From contig NZ_WUTY02000001.1 in NCBI RefSeq assembly GCF_009828925.2, forward strand, positions 2,510,492-2,574,491: 64,000 bases of DNA, read 5' to 3'. The DNA is from Methylicorpusculum oleiharenae. Lineage in GTDB: Bacteria; Pseudomonadota; Gammaproteobacteria; Methylococcales; Methylomonadaceae. The translations under genes were made by a program, and so were the position numbers. The notes beneath the pieces were generated by a model. That model saw nothing but the letters and a program-made list of their open reading frames with translations. It ran no database searches and was not told the DNA's origin. This document shows positions 1 to 9,893 of the stretch, one piece after another (within the stretch, counting starts at the first letter, position 1; every line of letters starts with the position of its first letter).

Positions 1-756
1 TATATTGTTCATGCGCTGATTGACTATGACGATATAAGCTACGATGACCATGCAGATTTGCTGTATGACCTGTCGGGCCAAGTAGTTCAGCATCTCAAAG
101 ATATGACGTTGTCGGATGAAGAAATCAACACTGTACTGAGCAACCATCGCCCGCTGATTGCCAAATTCATCTACACGCAAATGGCTGCGCACTTTTGGGA
201 AAAAGCTGACTCGTATGAGGTCTAGGTGCGTAGCGGCTTTACCCCATTAAAAAGCTGCGCGTATACCATTGCAGCAGGACAAGCCGTCAATTCCTATCGC
301 GATACTGTTACAGAGAAAGACAAGATCAAACAGATGCTGTTTGGCGGATTCAGCAAGTGTTTATATCCTGTGCAAAAGTTTGATTCCGATACCGAACGCC
401 GCTTTGCGGTGATCTTGGAGCGTGACGCACAAAAGTGGTTTAAGCCGGCTAAAGGCCAATTCAAAATCTTCTATCGTGATGGCGGAGAACATCCCGAATA
501 TGTGCCTGACTTTGTTGCTGAAACGAACGAGTGCGTACTGATGGTAGAAACCAAGTCACAAGCGGAAATGACCGATGCAATCGTACAGGCGAAAGCAGAC
601 GCTGCTTCTAAATGGTGTCAGAATGCTGGCGAGTACTTATTGAAAAACGGCGGTAAAGCTTGGAAGTATGTGTTAATCCCGCATGATGAGGTTAAGGAGA
701 ATTTTCAGTTGGGGGATTATTTGAGAAAATTTGAGGTCGGGCAAATCGTCAATTAA
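1..756 (+). pseudogene. Type III restriction enzyme Res subunit, 3' end, interrupted by an in-frame amber codon
   Basis: The window opens inside a reading frame that runs from base 1 to a TAG at 223-225 and continues in the same frame, without shift, to the stop at 754-756. The combined C-terminal sequence matches the end of the helicase/endonuclease subunit of type III restriction systems, which cleaves DNA after ATP-driven translocation. Recognisable blocks are YDDHADLLYDLSGQVV before the stop and LFGGFSKCLYPVQKFDSDTE after it. The putative PD-(D/E)XK nuclease motif (PDFV, then VETK, near 505-555) lies downstream of the TAG, so ordinary termination would give a helicase without its nuclease. 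A GTG at 226 directly follows the TAG but has no clear ribosome site. The 5' part of the gene and any partner methylase lie outside the window. Sequencing error or suppression cannot be excluded. Confidence 0.8.
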
Positions 757-921
757 TTCAAGAAAGCTAATTGGCTTTGCTCCTTTGATTTATGATTTTG
801 GTAACGTTCTGTCCTGAAGTGGGTTATGGGTACTGGGAACAACCTCAGAGAAGGCAGCTTTACCAGGGTAGGGGACAGCGGGTTTTTGCTCTGAAAGAGT
901 GTAAAAAAATTTATCTGTTAT

Positions 922-937
922 TGTGATATTGGTCACA
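922..937 (+). promoter_or_regulatory. CRP/FNR-type operator upstream of the VPLPA-CTERM gene
   Basis: TGTGATATTGGTCACA is a perfect TGTGA-N6-TCACA palindrome, the consensus for CRP/Vfr-family regulators. A -10-like TATACT follows at 953-958, so the site overlaps the expected -35 region of a promoter reading toward 1008. Whether it activates or represses cannot be told from sequence. The rest of the gap 757-1007 shows no gene. Confidence 0.55.
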
Positions 938-1007
938 ATATTTTATTTGGTTTATACTAGCAAAGACTGAGTTAATTATTTTGATGTTTATCAATCGGAG
1001 TCCTTGT

Positions 1008-1673
1008 ATGAAAAAAATTACCCCTGGTAGCGCGATGCTCGCGGGCTTATTAATGGCAAGTGCCGGTTCTGCAAGTGCAGGCACTGTAACATTTAATGAT
1101 TTTGTTCAATACGGTTCTGATGCTGTCAATTATGTTGTCACTATTGACCACCTTACTGACACTTTCACTGTCAATGTCAAAATTGCCGATAACAGTCCAA
1201 ATACCGGCGATATTCTGGGTATCGCATTTGACTTGAACAATGGGTTTATAGCCAACAATTTAGCTATAAAAGGTGACGATATTGAAAAAGTTGGTTTTAA
1301 TACTCTGAACAATGGGGGTGGCAACAATTTCCAGGGTTCTGGCGACAATTTGTTTTCCAATGGTACGCCTGATGTACTGTTGACAATTGGAGATCCGGGT
1401 TCGCGTTCGGGTTTGATTACCCAAACCAGTTTTACATTTGCCAGCTCGGGTAAAATTTTGGAAGAGGTATTCTTAGGCACTGCATTCGGTATCAGAGCTC
1501 AGTCAGTAGGGCCAGGCCCCAATGGTGGCAGTGGCAGCTCTAAAGACATAGCCTTCATCACTCCTGATGAAGGCTCGCCTGTTCCTATCCCCGCAGCTGT
1601 GTGGTTTATGGGTACGGGTTTGTTGGGTTTGTTTGGTTTTGCCCGGGCACGTAAAACGTCTGTTGCTGCTTGA
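1008..1673 (+). CDS. VPLPA-CTERM exosortase-sorted secreted protein
   Basis: A 221-residue exported protein of unknown function. It has an N-terminal signal peptide (basic MKK start, hydrophobic stretch, cleavage likely near ASA-GTV) and a C-terminal sorting tail: VPIPAAVWF, a hydrophobic segment, then RARK. That tripartite tail is typical of VPLPA-CTERM substrates, which an exosortase recognises and cleaves during export to the cell surface or exopolysaccharide. The middle is rich in Asn, Gly and Ser and is likely beta-structured. The start at 1008 is chosen over in-frame TTG 981 and ATG 984 because CGGAG at 995-999 sits nine bases upstream and the signal peptide begins here. A CRP-type palindrome precedes it and a strong terminator follows. 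No exosortase gene is in the window, so the sorting enzyme must be elsewhere. Confidence 0.85.
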   Translation: MKKITPGSAMLAGLLMASAGSASAGTVTFNDFVQYGSDAVNYVVTIDHLTDTFTVNVKIADNSPNTGDILGIAFDLNNGFIANNLAIKGDDIEKVGFNTLNNGGGNNFQGSGDNLFSNGTPDVLLTIGDPGSRSGLITQTSFTFASSGKILEEVFLGTAFGIRAQSVGPGPNGGSGSSKDIAFITPDEGSPVPIPAAVWFMGTGLLGLFGFARARKTSVAA

Positions 1674-1707
1674 TCAACTTTGCTGATAAGAATTTTCACG
1701 TGTGACT

Positions 1708-1745
1708 AAAAAGCCCGCCCTTGCATTCAAGGGCGGGCTTTTTAT
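1708..1745 (+). terminator. Rho-independent terminator between convergent genes
   Basis: A 16-bp perfect stem (1708-1723 with 1728-1743, GC core GCCCGCCC) with loop CATT and a T tail. The A run on the left means it can also serve the convergent DUF1415 gene. Confidence 0.9.
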
Positions 1746-1747
1746 TT

Positions 1748-2305
1748 TCAAGCGTTTTTGTTTTTCGCGCAACAGGCCGCCAGGCGTTTTTGCATTTGCT
1801 CCAAACCTAAATTCCGGGTCAAAGCTATATTGTTTTCGGGGATTAAACTTGCGTCAGGATGTTGTGCTATCGCCATTTCCAGGTCGCTCTCTCTCAGCAG
1901 GTGCAGCATGGGATAAGGTGACCGGTTGGTATAATTGGCAGGATCGTTGTCATCACAGCCATCAAAACGGTAATCAGGATGAAAGCTTGCCAGTTGATAA
2001 ATACCTTCATAACCGTTATCGATCAGTAAGTCCTCGGCCAAGCCGAGTAAATCCAGGTAGTCATCGAATTCAGAGAAAGCCTCGGCATAAATCAGCAAGG
2101 TTGTCGCGATATCGGGTTTTTGATCCAACTGTTTAAACTCTTCAAGCAACAGATCAAGGCAATAAGCGGGATTGAGCTCAAAGCAGATGCTGTAACGAAT
2201 GCGTTTTTGTTCATGGACTTTACGGGCGAAAGGGCACAGATTTAAGCCGATGACGACGGTCTCCAGCCAATGCCGGGTTTGTTCAGTTATTGCTTCGGGA
2301 GACAC
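1748..2305 (-). CDS. DUF1415 family protein
   Basis: A 185-residue soluble protein recognised as DUF1415 by the N-terminal block around VIGLNLCPFARKV and the later SFHPDYRFDG and TNRSPYPMLHLLRE segments, all well kept in this proteobacterial family. The biochemical function is unknown. The frame starts with GTG at 2305; an ATG overlapping it (ATGTG) is out of frame and closes nowhere useful. The gene lies downstream of the CBS-domain gene on the same strand, separated by a hairpin terminator, and converges on the VPLPA-CTERM gene with which it shares a bidirectional terminator. No sign of damage. Confidence 0.8.
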   Translation of the reverse strand: MSPEAITEQTRHWLETVVIGLNLCPFARKVHEQKRIRYSICFELNPAYCLDLLLEEFKQLDQKPDIATTLLIYAEAFSEFDDYLDLLGLAEDLLIDNGYEGIYQLASFHPDYRFDGCDDNDPANYTNRSPYPMLHLLRESDLEMAIAQHPDASLIPENNIALTRNLGLEQMQKRLAACCAKNKNA

Positions 2306-2330
2306 ATGTTTCTACTTTGAAAAAGGAATA

Positions 2331-2353
2331 AAAAAGCCCCGAAGGGCTTTTTG
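2331..2353 (-). terminator. Bidirectional hairpin terminator after the CBS gene
   Basis: Stem AAAAAGCCC (2331-2339) with GGGCTTTTT (2344-2352) and a four-base loop. On the minus strand it ends the CBS-domain transcript. Confidence 0.8.
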
Positions 2354-2362
2354 TTTTAAAGC

Positions 2363-2833
2363 TTAAGTATGGCTGACGCCTTCAGAAATGCGTTCTTCGC
2401 GCGCTTCATTGGCTTTTTGAATCTTTGCAAAAACCCTCAGAATATCCGTTGCCGATACAATGCCGACTAATTTATGATTCTGGTCAACCACAGGTAATGC
2501 GCCTACTTTGTTTTCAGCCATAATTGCGGCCGCTTCTGACGCATAGGTTTCAGGGTTAACGGTTAATACGCCCCGGCGCATAATGTGCTGAACTTTTTGG
2601 GGAATCACATGGAGTAAAGTTGATCCTTCAACCGGTTCAATCGATTTGGAATTGCTTTTAGGCCCCAGCGCTTTGTATAAATCCCTGTCAGAGACAATGC
2701 CAATCACTTTACCTTTTTCTGTCACAGGTAAATGCCTGACTTTTTCGTAATGGATCAAGAAAAAGACGCGATCAACCATGTCATGCTGGTCAACCGTGAA
2801 TACTTTAGTTGTCATTAAATCTGCAACGCGCAT
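2363..2833 (-). CDS. CBS-pair domain protein
   Basis: A 156-residue cytoplasmic protein made of two CBS domains (about residues 7-60 and 80-136), the second with the usual VGALPVVD and LVGIVSATDILR pattern and the first with HLPVTEKGKVIGIVSDRDL. Paired CBS domains form a Bateman module that usually binds adenosyl ligands such as AMP, ATP or SAM and reports energy state. No catalytic or transport domain is attached, so it probably acts by binding a partner or as a stand-alone sensor. The start at 2833 has GGAG about nine bases upstream on the minus strand. It is divergent from adk, whose product equilibrates adenylates; a functional tie is only inference. Confidence 0.85.
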   Translation of the reverse strand: MRVADLMTTKVFTVDQHDMVDRVFFLIHYEKVRHLPVTEKGKVIGIVSDRDLYKALGPKSNSKSIEPVEGSTLLHVIPQKVQHIMRRGVLTVNPETYASEAAAIMAENKVGALPVVDQNHKLVGIVSATDILRVFAKIQKANEAREERISEGVSHT

Positions 2834-2991
2834 GTAACTTTACTCCTAAGTTTTATAAAACCGGCTAAGAATAGGGAAATAATCATATTTTTACAAGAGT
2901 TAATAGATGTTCTGATATAAAATGGACCGTTTAATTCTATTGACTTTCTGCTTATGTATAGGCGCAGTATTTTTACTTTACATCAGTCTGA

Positions 2992-3669
<678 letters not shown>

Positions 3670-3754
3670 TTAAATGGTTTCCGGTTTAACCGCTAAACGG
3701 TTTACCGGTGTTTTTCTTCGTTGCCGGCAGTCCGGCGTAATTATTGATAAAGCT

Positions 3755-5167
3755 ATGTCAGGTAAAACTTTATACGACAAATTATGGGACGATCATGTGG
3801 TCTATACGGACGACGATGGTTCCGCGTTGATTTATATTGATCGCCAATTGGTCCATGAGGTCACTTCGCCCCAAGCCTTTGAAGGACTTCGTTTGGCAGG
3901 GCGTCAGACGTGGCGCAGATCCAGAAATCTGGCAGTTGCCGACCATAACGTGCCCACAACCGATAGAGATAAGGGTATTGCCGATCCGATTTCGCGTTTA
4001 CAAGTTGAAACGCTGGATAAAAATTGCACGGAATTTGGCATCACCGAATTTAATATGACGGATATCAGGCAGGGTATCGTACATGTTGTCGGGCCCGAGC
4101 AAGGGGCGACCTTGCCGGGTATGACGGTTGTCTGCGGTGATTCCCATACCTCAACGCACGGTGCTTCTGGGGCGCTGGCGTTCGGTATCGGAACTTCGGA
4201 AGTAGAACATGTGCTGGCTACGCAATGTCTTGTGCAGAAAAAAGCCAAGAACCTGCTGATCAAGGTTGAAGGTCAAGTCGGGCCGGGTGTGACTGCAAAA
4301 GATATCGTGCTGGCAATCATCGGTAAAATAGGCACGGCAGGCGGAAACGGCTACACCATTGAGTTTGCCGGTTCAGCCATCAGAGCCTTGTCAATGGAAG
4401 GGCGTATGACTGTCTGTAATATGGCGATTGAAGCGGGTGCGCGAGCAGGTTTGATCGGCGTTGATGAAATTACCATCGATTATTACCGTGACAGACCTTT
4501 TGCTCCGAAAGGAAGCAACTGGTTTATGGCTGAACGCTTGTGGCGTTTGCTTCATTCGGATGCCGATGCAGTGTTCGATAAAGTGGTCGAACTGGATGCA
4601 ACGCAAATCAAGCCGCAGGTGACCTGGGGAACCTCGCCTGAATTAGTCGTGCCTGTTGATGCTTCCGTGCCTGATCCCAGTCTTGAAACCGATGCGGTCA
4701 AAAAAGAGAGCATGTTGCGAGCTTTGCAATACATGGACCTTAAAGCCGGTCAGCCAATAACCGGCATTTACCTCGATAAAATATTCATTGGTTCTTGCAC
4801 CAACTCGCGTATTGAAGATTTGCGGGCGGCGGCTGAAGTGGCAAAAGGAAAAAAAGTAGCAGCCACTATCAAATTGGCAATGGTCGTTCCGGGGTCCGGT
4901 CTGGTTAAGCAGCAGGCTGAAGCCGAAGGCCTGGATAAAGTGTTTATGGAAGCGGGTTTTGAATGGCGTGATCCGGGCTGTTCGATGTGTCTGGCGATGA
5001 ATGCCGATAAACTGGAACCCGGTGAGCGTTGTGCTTCAACCTCTAACCGAAATTTTGAAGGCCGGCAGGGATACGGAGGCAGAACGCATCTGGTCAGTCC
5101 CGCAATGGCTGCAGCCGCAGCGATCGCAGGCCATTTCGTTGATGTCAGCAAGCTGAGCAGGAACTAA
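3755..5167 (+). CDS. leuC: 3-isopropylmalate dehydratase, large subunit
   Basis: A 470-residue subunit that with LeuD isomerises 2-isopropylmalate to 3-isopropylmalate in leucine synthesis. It keeps the three [4Fe-4S] cysteine ligands (one in [12 protein letters not shown], two in CSMCLAMN), the [10 protein letters not shown] active-site block and the C-terminal [12 protein letters not shown] segment. The open frame extends upstream to 3674, but the family starts [11 protein letters not shown], so ATG 3755 is used; the extra 27 codons have no homology. LeuD follows after four bases, so the two are cotranslated. Confidence 0.97.
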   Translation: MSGKTLYDKLWDDHVVYTDDDGSALIYIDRQLVHEVTSPQAFEGLRLAGRQTWRRSRNLAVADHNVPTTDRDKGIADPISRLQVETLDKNCTEFGITEFNMTDIRQGIVHVVGPEQGATLPGMTVVCGDSHTSTHGASGALAFGIGTSEVEHVLATQCLVQKKAKNLLIKVEGQVGPGVTAKDIVLAIIGKIGTAGGNGYTIEFAGSAIRALSMEGRMTVCNMAIEAGARAGLIGVDEITIDYYRDRPFAPKGSNWFMAERLWRLLHSDADAVFDKVVELDATQIKPQVTWGTSPELVVPVDASVPDPSLETDAVKKESMLRALQYMDLKAGQPITGIYLDKIFIGSCTNSRIEDLRAAAEVAKGKKVAATIKLAMVVPGSGLVKQQAEAEGLDKVFMEAGFEWRDPGCSMCLAMNADKLEPGERCASTSNRNFEGRQGYGGRTHLVSPAMAAAAAIAGHFVDVSKLSRN

Positions 5168-5171
5168 ATCG

Positions 5172-5813
5172 ATGAAACCATTTACCCGACTAACTTCATT
5201 AGTGGCTCCGCTAGACAGGGCAAACGTTGATACCGACGCGATCATTCCTAAACAGTTTCTAAAATCTATCCGACGTTCAGGTTTTGGTCCTTTTCTTTTC
5301 GATGAATGGCGTTATCTGGATAGAGGCGAGCCTGAGATGGATTGTACCCATCGGCCTGTAAATCCGGATTTTGTTTTGAACCAACCGGAGTACCAAGGTG
5401 CGGAAATATTGTTGACACGGGAGAATTTCGGCTGCGGATCTTCTCGAGAACATGCCCCTTGGGCACTTGAGGACTTTGGCTTTAGAGCGATTGTCGCAAC
5501 CAGTTTTGCCGATATTTTTTATAACAACTGCTTTAAAAATGGTCTGTTGCCGATTGTTCTCAATAGCGGCATCGTTGATGATTTGTTTAATGAACAGGAT
5601 AAAGGCTATCAATTGACCATTGATCTTGATACTCAAACGATAACTACGCCCAGCGCTAAAGTAATATCATTCGAGATTGATGCAGCCCGAAAATACCGAC
5701 TTTTAAATGGTTTGGATGATATAGCCTTAACACTGCTGCAGGCCGATTCAATCAAAGCCTATGAAGTTGAGCGTGCAAAACGGGCGCCCTGGTTATTTAC
5801 TGACTGCTTATAA
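5172..5813 (+). CDS. leuD: 3-isopropylmalate dehydratase, small subunit
   Basis: A 213-residue swivel-domain subunit of isopropylmalate isomerase. Diagnostic blocks are [17 protein letters not shown] at the N terminus and [16 protein letters not shown] near residue 80, which shape the substrate pocket against LeuC. It lies four bases after leuC. The next 198 bases (5814-6011) contain no gene: leuB, which often follows in related gammaproteobacteria, is absent here, and asd comes next. Confidence 0.97.
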   Translation: MKPFTRLTSLVAPLDRANVDTDAIIPKQFLKSIRRSGFGPFLFDEWRYLDRGEPEMDCTHRPVNPDFVLNQPEYQGAEILLTRENFGCGSSREHAPWALEDFGFRAIVATSFADIFYNNCFKNGLLPIVLNSGIVDDLFNEQDKGYQLTIDLDTQTITTPSAKVISFEIDAARKYRLLNGLDDIALTLLQADSIKAYEVERAKRAPWLFTDCL

Positions 5814-5954
5814 GATTAACCTGAGAGCGTATAACTCCATTACGTTGGAGTTAATGCTTTAAAAATCAGGCCACAAGAGACACATTGATCGTTCAAACAG
5901 TAATAATGCTTTAGATGCCGGGGTGCTTATAGATTCTAAAGCCATAATTAGCGT

Positions 5955-5979
5955 CTGCATGACCGAGCAGGTGATGCAG
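5955..5979 (+). other. Imperfect hairpin in the leuD-asd gap
   Basis: CTGCATGACC and GGTGATGCAG pair with one mismatch around a five-base loop. No T tract follows, so it is not a clear terminator. It lies about 30 bases before the asd start, inside the likely asd leader. Confidence 0.3.
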
Positions 5980-6011
5980 ATATATCCGCATTAACACACG
6001 AGTAATAAACA

Positions 6012-7034
6012 ATGACAAAACTTTATAACGTCGCAGTCGTAGGTGCAACAGGCGCTGTCGGTGAAGCGATGCTATCGATATTAGAAGAACGCAATTTTCC
6101 GGTGGGTGAGGTCTATGCGCTGGCCAGCAGCCGTTCCGAAGGAAAACGAATCCATTTTAAAGGCTCCTATTTAAAAGTACAGGATTTAGCCGATTTTGAT
6201 TTTTCCAAAGTACAAATCGGCTTGTTTTCTCCAGGCGCCTCAGTGTCGGCTGAATATGCGCCCAAAGCTGCAGCTGCGGGTTGTATCGTGATAGATAACA
6301 CGTCACAGTTCCGTTATGACGATGACATTCCTTTGGTGGTTCCTGAAGTCAATGCTCATAGAATTGCCGATTATAAAAACAGAGGCATAATAGCCAACCC
6401 AAATTGTTCAACGATTCAAATGTTGGTTGCGTTAAAACCGATTTATGACGCGGTGGGCATTGATCGCATCAATGTATGCACTTATCAGGCTGTCTCAGGA
6501 ACGGGCAAAGAGGCCATCGAGGAATTGGTTCAGCAGACAGCTGCGTTATTAAACGGCAAACCGGCTCAGTCATCGGTTTATCCTAAACAGATCGCATTTA
6601 ACGTGTTGCCGCAAATTGATGTTTTCATGGATAACGGCTATACCAAAGAAGAAATGAAAATGGTTTGGGAAACGCGAAAAATCATGGAGGATGAAAACAT
6701 TCAGGTCAATCCTACTGCTGTTCGGGTTCCTGTTTTCTATGGGCATTCCGAAGCAGTCCATATTGAGACACGCAAAAAAATCGATGTTGATACCGTGAGA
6801 AAGTTACTCGCCCGTGCGCCTGGCGTTACGGTAATGGACGCGCGTAAGGATGGCGGTTACCCAACGGCAGTAACCGAATCCTCTGGACATGATAATGTTT
6901 TTGTAGGCCGTATCAGGGAAGATATTTCGCACCCATTGGGTTTGGATCTGTGGGTAGTCGGGGATAACGTTAGGAAAGGTGCGGCCTTGAACAGCGTGCA
7001 AATAGCCGAAGAGCTGGTAAAAAATTACATCTAA
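6012..7034 (+). CDS. asd: Aspartate-semialdehyde dehydrogenase
   Basis: A 340-residue NADP-dependent enzyme that reduces aspartyl phosphate to aspartate semialdehyde, the branch point to lysine/diaminopimelate, threonine and methionine. It has the N-terminal Rossmann motif VGATGAVG, the catalytic cysteine in NPNCSTIQM (about residue 132), the YQAVSGTGKEA block, and the histidine-containing VPVFYGHSEAV segment. Length and motifs match the shorter gram-positive-like class found in many gammaproteobacteria. It precedes fimV, an arrangement seen in pseudomonads and relatives. Confidence 0.95.
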   Translation: MTKLYNVAVVGATGAVGEAMLSILEERNFPVGEVYALASSRSEGKRIHFKGSYLKVQDLADFDFSKVQIGLFSPGASVSAEYAPKAAAAGCIVIDNTSQFRYDDDIPLVVPEVNAHRIADYKNRGIIANPNCSTIQMLVALKPIYDAVGIDRINVCTYQAVSGTGKEAIEELVQQTAALLNGKPAQSSVYPKQIAFNVLPQIDVFMDNGYTKEEMKMVWETRKIMEDENIQVNPTAVRVPVFYGHSEAVHIETRKKIDVDTVRKLLARAPGVTVMDARKDGGYPTAVTESSGHDNVFVGRIREDISHPLGLDLWVVGDNVRKGAALNSVQIAEELVKNYI

Positions 7035-7104
7035 GCTAAGCTTATTTCTGTATTTGGCCGATCCGAGTTTAGACAGTGGTAAATGTGTATAGAAGGAGAA
7101 CAAT

Positions 7105-9768
7105 GTGCGCAATTTGACTAGAACTTTAGCGCTTGTATCGTTGCTGACACCTACAAGCGCGCTCCCATTAGGGTTAGGGGAGATCAAATTGCACTCAGCT
7201 CTGAATCAGAATTTAAACGCTGAAATTGCACTGCAACTTTCAGGTGATGAAAATGCATCGGATATTCAAGTTAAACTGGCATCACCGGACAAGTTCGATG
7301 AGGCCGGTTTATCTTGGGCGGGTTTTCTTTCCAAGATCAGGTTTGATCTGATTACCAAGCCTAATGGGGCTGTTGTTGTCAGGTTGACTTCATCCGAGGC
7401 CTTAAGAGAGCCTTTTTTGGATTTCCTGCTTCAGGTCACTTGGCCTAAAGGCAGTATATACCGTGAATTTACTGTTCTGGTTGATCCTCCTGCAACCTAT
7501 CAACAGGCCGTAGTTCCTGTTTTTTCCGCTCCTGTATCCCGTCGTGAGTCGTCAGCAAGATCAGCTGAGGACTACGAATACACGCCAAGACCAAGACGCC
7601 CTTCCAAACCTGCCGATCCTAATGTCTATGGACCAGTCGGCCGTTCCGATACGTTATGGACAGTCGCATCAAAAATAAACCGGGCAAAAGAAGCTTCAGT
7701 AGAACAGGTCATGATGGCCTTATTTGAAGCGAATCCTCAGGCTTTCTTTAAGGACAATGTCAATGCGTTGACAGCCGGAACCCGGCTTAAAATTCCAAGT
7801 AAAGATGTCATATTGAAACTGAGCAGGCAGGATGCAATTGCTGAGTTTCAAAAACATAATCAGGCCTGGAAAAGCGGGCTAAGCCGGCAAAGCGTTGAAG
7901 TTGAAAAACCGGTGCAGGAAGCTGTTGAAAACGAATTAAAACTGGTTGCTCCAACGGCTGTTGATGTGGCTGATACGGACAATGTAGTCAGTGGCAATCA
8001 GGAGGACGGAAGTGTCAAAGACTCCGTTTCTCCGTCGTCAGCAACAGGTCTGGCAGCTACGCAGGACAAGGCTCAGTCAGATCTGCAGGTCAGAATGGAG
8101 AAGCTTGAACAACAATTGGCGGTTATGCAACAGTTGCTGGCATTGAAAGACGAGCAACTTGCAGCCTTACAAAATAAGGAAAAAGCTTCAGAAACCCAAC
8201 CTGTCACTGTTGAACCGAATAAGATCGGCGAACCGGTTGTTGTGATTCCTACCCCTTCTCAGCCGCAACCTGTACCGATTGCAAAACCGGCTCCTGTTAA
8301 ACCCAAACCATTACCGGTTAAAGCGCCTGAGCCGGAAACGAGCTTTTTCTCTGACTACTATTACGAACTTCTCACGCTGCTTGGACTAGGCGTATTGGGT
8401 GGCGTTGGTTGGTACGGCTTAAGAAAACGCCAGTCCCAGGCTGAAGAAGAAATTCATAGCATGTTCGCCGCCTCATCCGAGATCAGTTTGCCTGATTTAG
8501 AAGAGCAGCTTAATGTGCCTTCTATAGAAGATGCCTCAAATTATGATGTCGGCACCGTGGGCGAGAGTTCGTTTTTAAGTGAATTCACGCCCAGTGATTT
8601 CGATGCTTTCGACACGGATCAACATGAAGTTGATCCAATATCCGAAGCGGATGTTTATTTGGCTTACGGCCGCTATCAGCAAGCTGAGGAGTTAATTCGT
8701 CATGCTATTTCTGATGCCCCTGACAATAATGTACTGAAATTAAAATTGCTGGAAATTTTTTATGCCAATGAAAACAAAGAGGCATTTGAACATTACGTTA
8801 GCGAGTTAAAACGTTCTAGCAAACAGGAAGACAAAGACTTTTGGGCTAAAGTCAATGAGATGGCTAGTGAAATAAGTCCCGGCAACGGTATCCCTGCGTC
8901 CGGTTTAGCAAGCAAAAATGAAGTGCCGGAGGATCTTGATTTCGGCACAGACTTTACTTCTGAATTAGAAGCGCTGGCTGCAATGGAGCAGGACGATGTT
9001 CCTGTCAGTCAGGTTGAGACTAAAGAAGAAGATGCTTATGACTTTGATCTACCGGTTTTCGATAAAACAGACTTGAAAACACCGCATACCCTAAAAGATG
9101 AAAATGTAACCGATGGGGACGACGGTCTGGATTTTGACTTTAACTTAAGTGAATTTGAAAATATTGACTCAATTTCAGTAGCCAAGAAAAGTCAGGATAA
9201 AACAGAGATTCAAGATAATTCAATTGAATTTGATTTTACCGCCATTAACGATTCATCAGAGAGTGATTCAACGAAAGATGACGCACCTTATGCTGCCGAT
9301 ATAGAAAGTTTTGATTTTGATTTTAGTGTTCCTGAATTTGACAGCAGTGATACCAAGAGTCCGGCACCCAATGGGGAGGATAAACTTCCTCCCGAGTTAA
9401 ACTTTGATTTATCTGTTCTGCCTGATTTCAGCAAGAAGGAAAGTCCGGAAGTACCAAGCGCAGTCAATTTATCTGAGGATGGCGCTTCGAATGAAAATGA
9501 AGAATTTGATTTTAATTTTAACTTTGATTTTGATGAGGATAAAAAGCCGGAGAAGGTGAACGATGATAGTTCAGTTTCGTTAGACCTGGATTTTGGTGTT
9601 TCTGATCTCACGGATATGGATGAATTTGAAACTAAGATAGATTTGGCACGAGCCTATATTGATATGGGTGATGCCGAAGCCGCGATGGGACTGGCAAACG
9701 AAGTCGTCCTGAACGGCAATCCGGAACAGAAAAAGCAAGCTCAAGCCATATTGGATAAACTCGGCTAG
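7105..9768 (+). CDS. fimV: FimV-like inner-membrane hub protein with LysM motif
   Basis: An 887-residue polar scaffold of the FimV/HubP type, which organises type IV pili and cell-pole proteins. Order: signal peptide (1-22), conserved FimV N-terminal domain (about 25-130), LysM peptidoglycan-binding motif (about 173-232), a coiled coil with KDEQLAALQNKE near 325-360, a Pro/Lys-rich linker, one membrane segment (about 418-442), a TPR-like region (about 515-570), a long acidic stretch with repeated FDFDF-type blocks, and the C-terminal FimV motif (about 837-887). The start is GTG at 7105 behind AGAAGGAGA; an overlapping ATG at 7103 reads only five codons before a stop. It is transcribed with asd and followed by a terminator. 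Confidence 0.92.
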   Translation: MRNLTRTLALVSLLTPTSALPLGLGEIKLHSALNQNLNAEIALQLSGDENASDIQVKLASPDKFDEAGLSWAGFLSKIRFDLITKPNGAVVVRLTSSEALREPFLDFLLQVTWPKGSIYREFTVLVDPPATYQQAVVPVFSAPVSRRESSARSAEDYEYTPRPRRPSKPADPNVYGPVGRSDTLWTVASKINRAKEASVEQVMMALFEANPQAFFKDNVNALTAGTRLKIPSKDVILKLSRQDAIAEFQKHNQAWKSGLSRQSVEVEKPVQEAVENELKLVAPTAVDVADTDNVVSGNQEDGSVKDSVSPSSATGLAATQDKAQSDLQVRMEKLEQQLAVMQQLLALKDEQLAALQNKEKASETQPVTVEPNKIGEPVVVIPTPSQPQPVPIAKPAPVKPKPLPVKAPEPETSFFSDYYYELLTLLGLGVLGGVGWYGLRKRQSQAEEEIHSMFAASSEISLPDLEEQLNVPSIEDASNYDVGTVGESSFLSEFTPSDFDAFDTDQHEVDPISEADVYLAYGRYQQAEELIRHAISDAPDNNVLKLKLLEIFYANENKEAFEHYVSELKRSSKQEDKDFWAKVNEMASEISPGNGIPASGLASKNEVPEDLDFGTDFTSELEALAAMEQDDVPVSQVETKEEDAYDFDLPVFDKTDLKTPHTLKDENVTDGDDGLDFDFNLSEFENIDSISVAKKSQDKTEIQDNSIEFDFTAINDSSESDSTKDDAPYAADIESFDFDFSVPEFDSSDTKSPAPNGEDKLPPELNFDLSVLPDFSKKESPEVPSAVNLSEDGASNENEEFDFNFNFDFDEDKKPEKVNDDSSVSLDLDFGVSDLTDMDEFETKIDLARAYIDMGDAEAAMGLANEVVLNGNPEQKKQAQAILDKLG

Positions 9769-9806
9769 CCATAAAAAATGCGACTTTAGACGCGTTAGAC
9801 CAAAAC

Positions 9807-9832
9807 AAAAAAAGTCCGGAAGGGCTTTTTTT
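9807..9832 (+). terminator. Terminator after fimV
   Basis: A-rich left arm and AAGTCC pair with GGGCTTTTTTT around loop GGAA (9818-9821), with a long T tail. Confidence 0.8.
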
Positions 9833-9893
9833 GTTTTCAGGACTATGATGGCAAAACAGCGTAGAAAATAAAAGGCCTGAGCCAGACCTGCTT

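Noticed and set aside
3674-3754. Upstream extension of leuC to 3674
   Set aside because: The 27 extra residues are unlike any LeuC and the family start matches ATG 3755.
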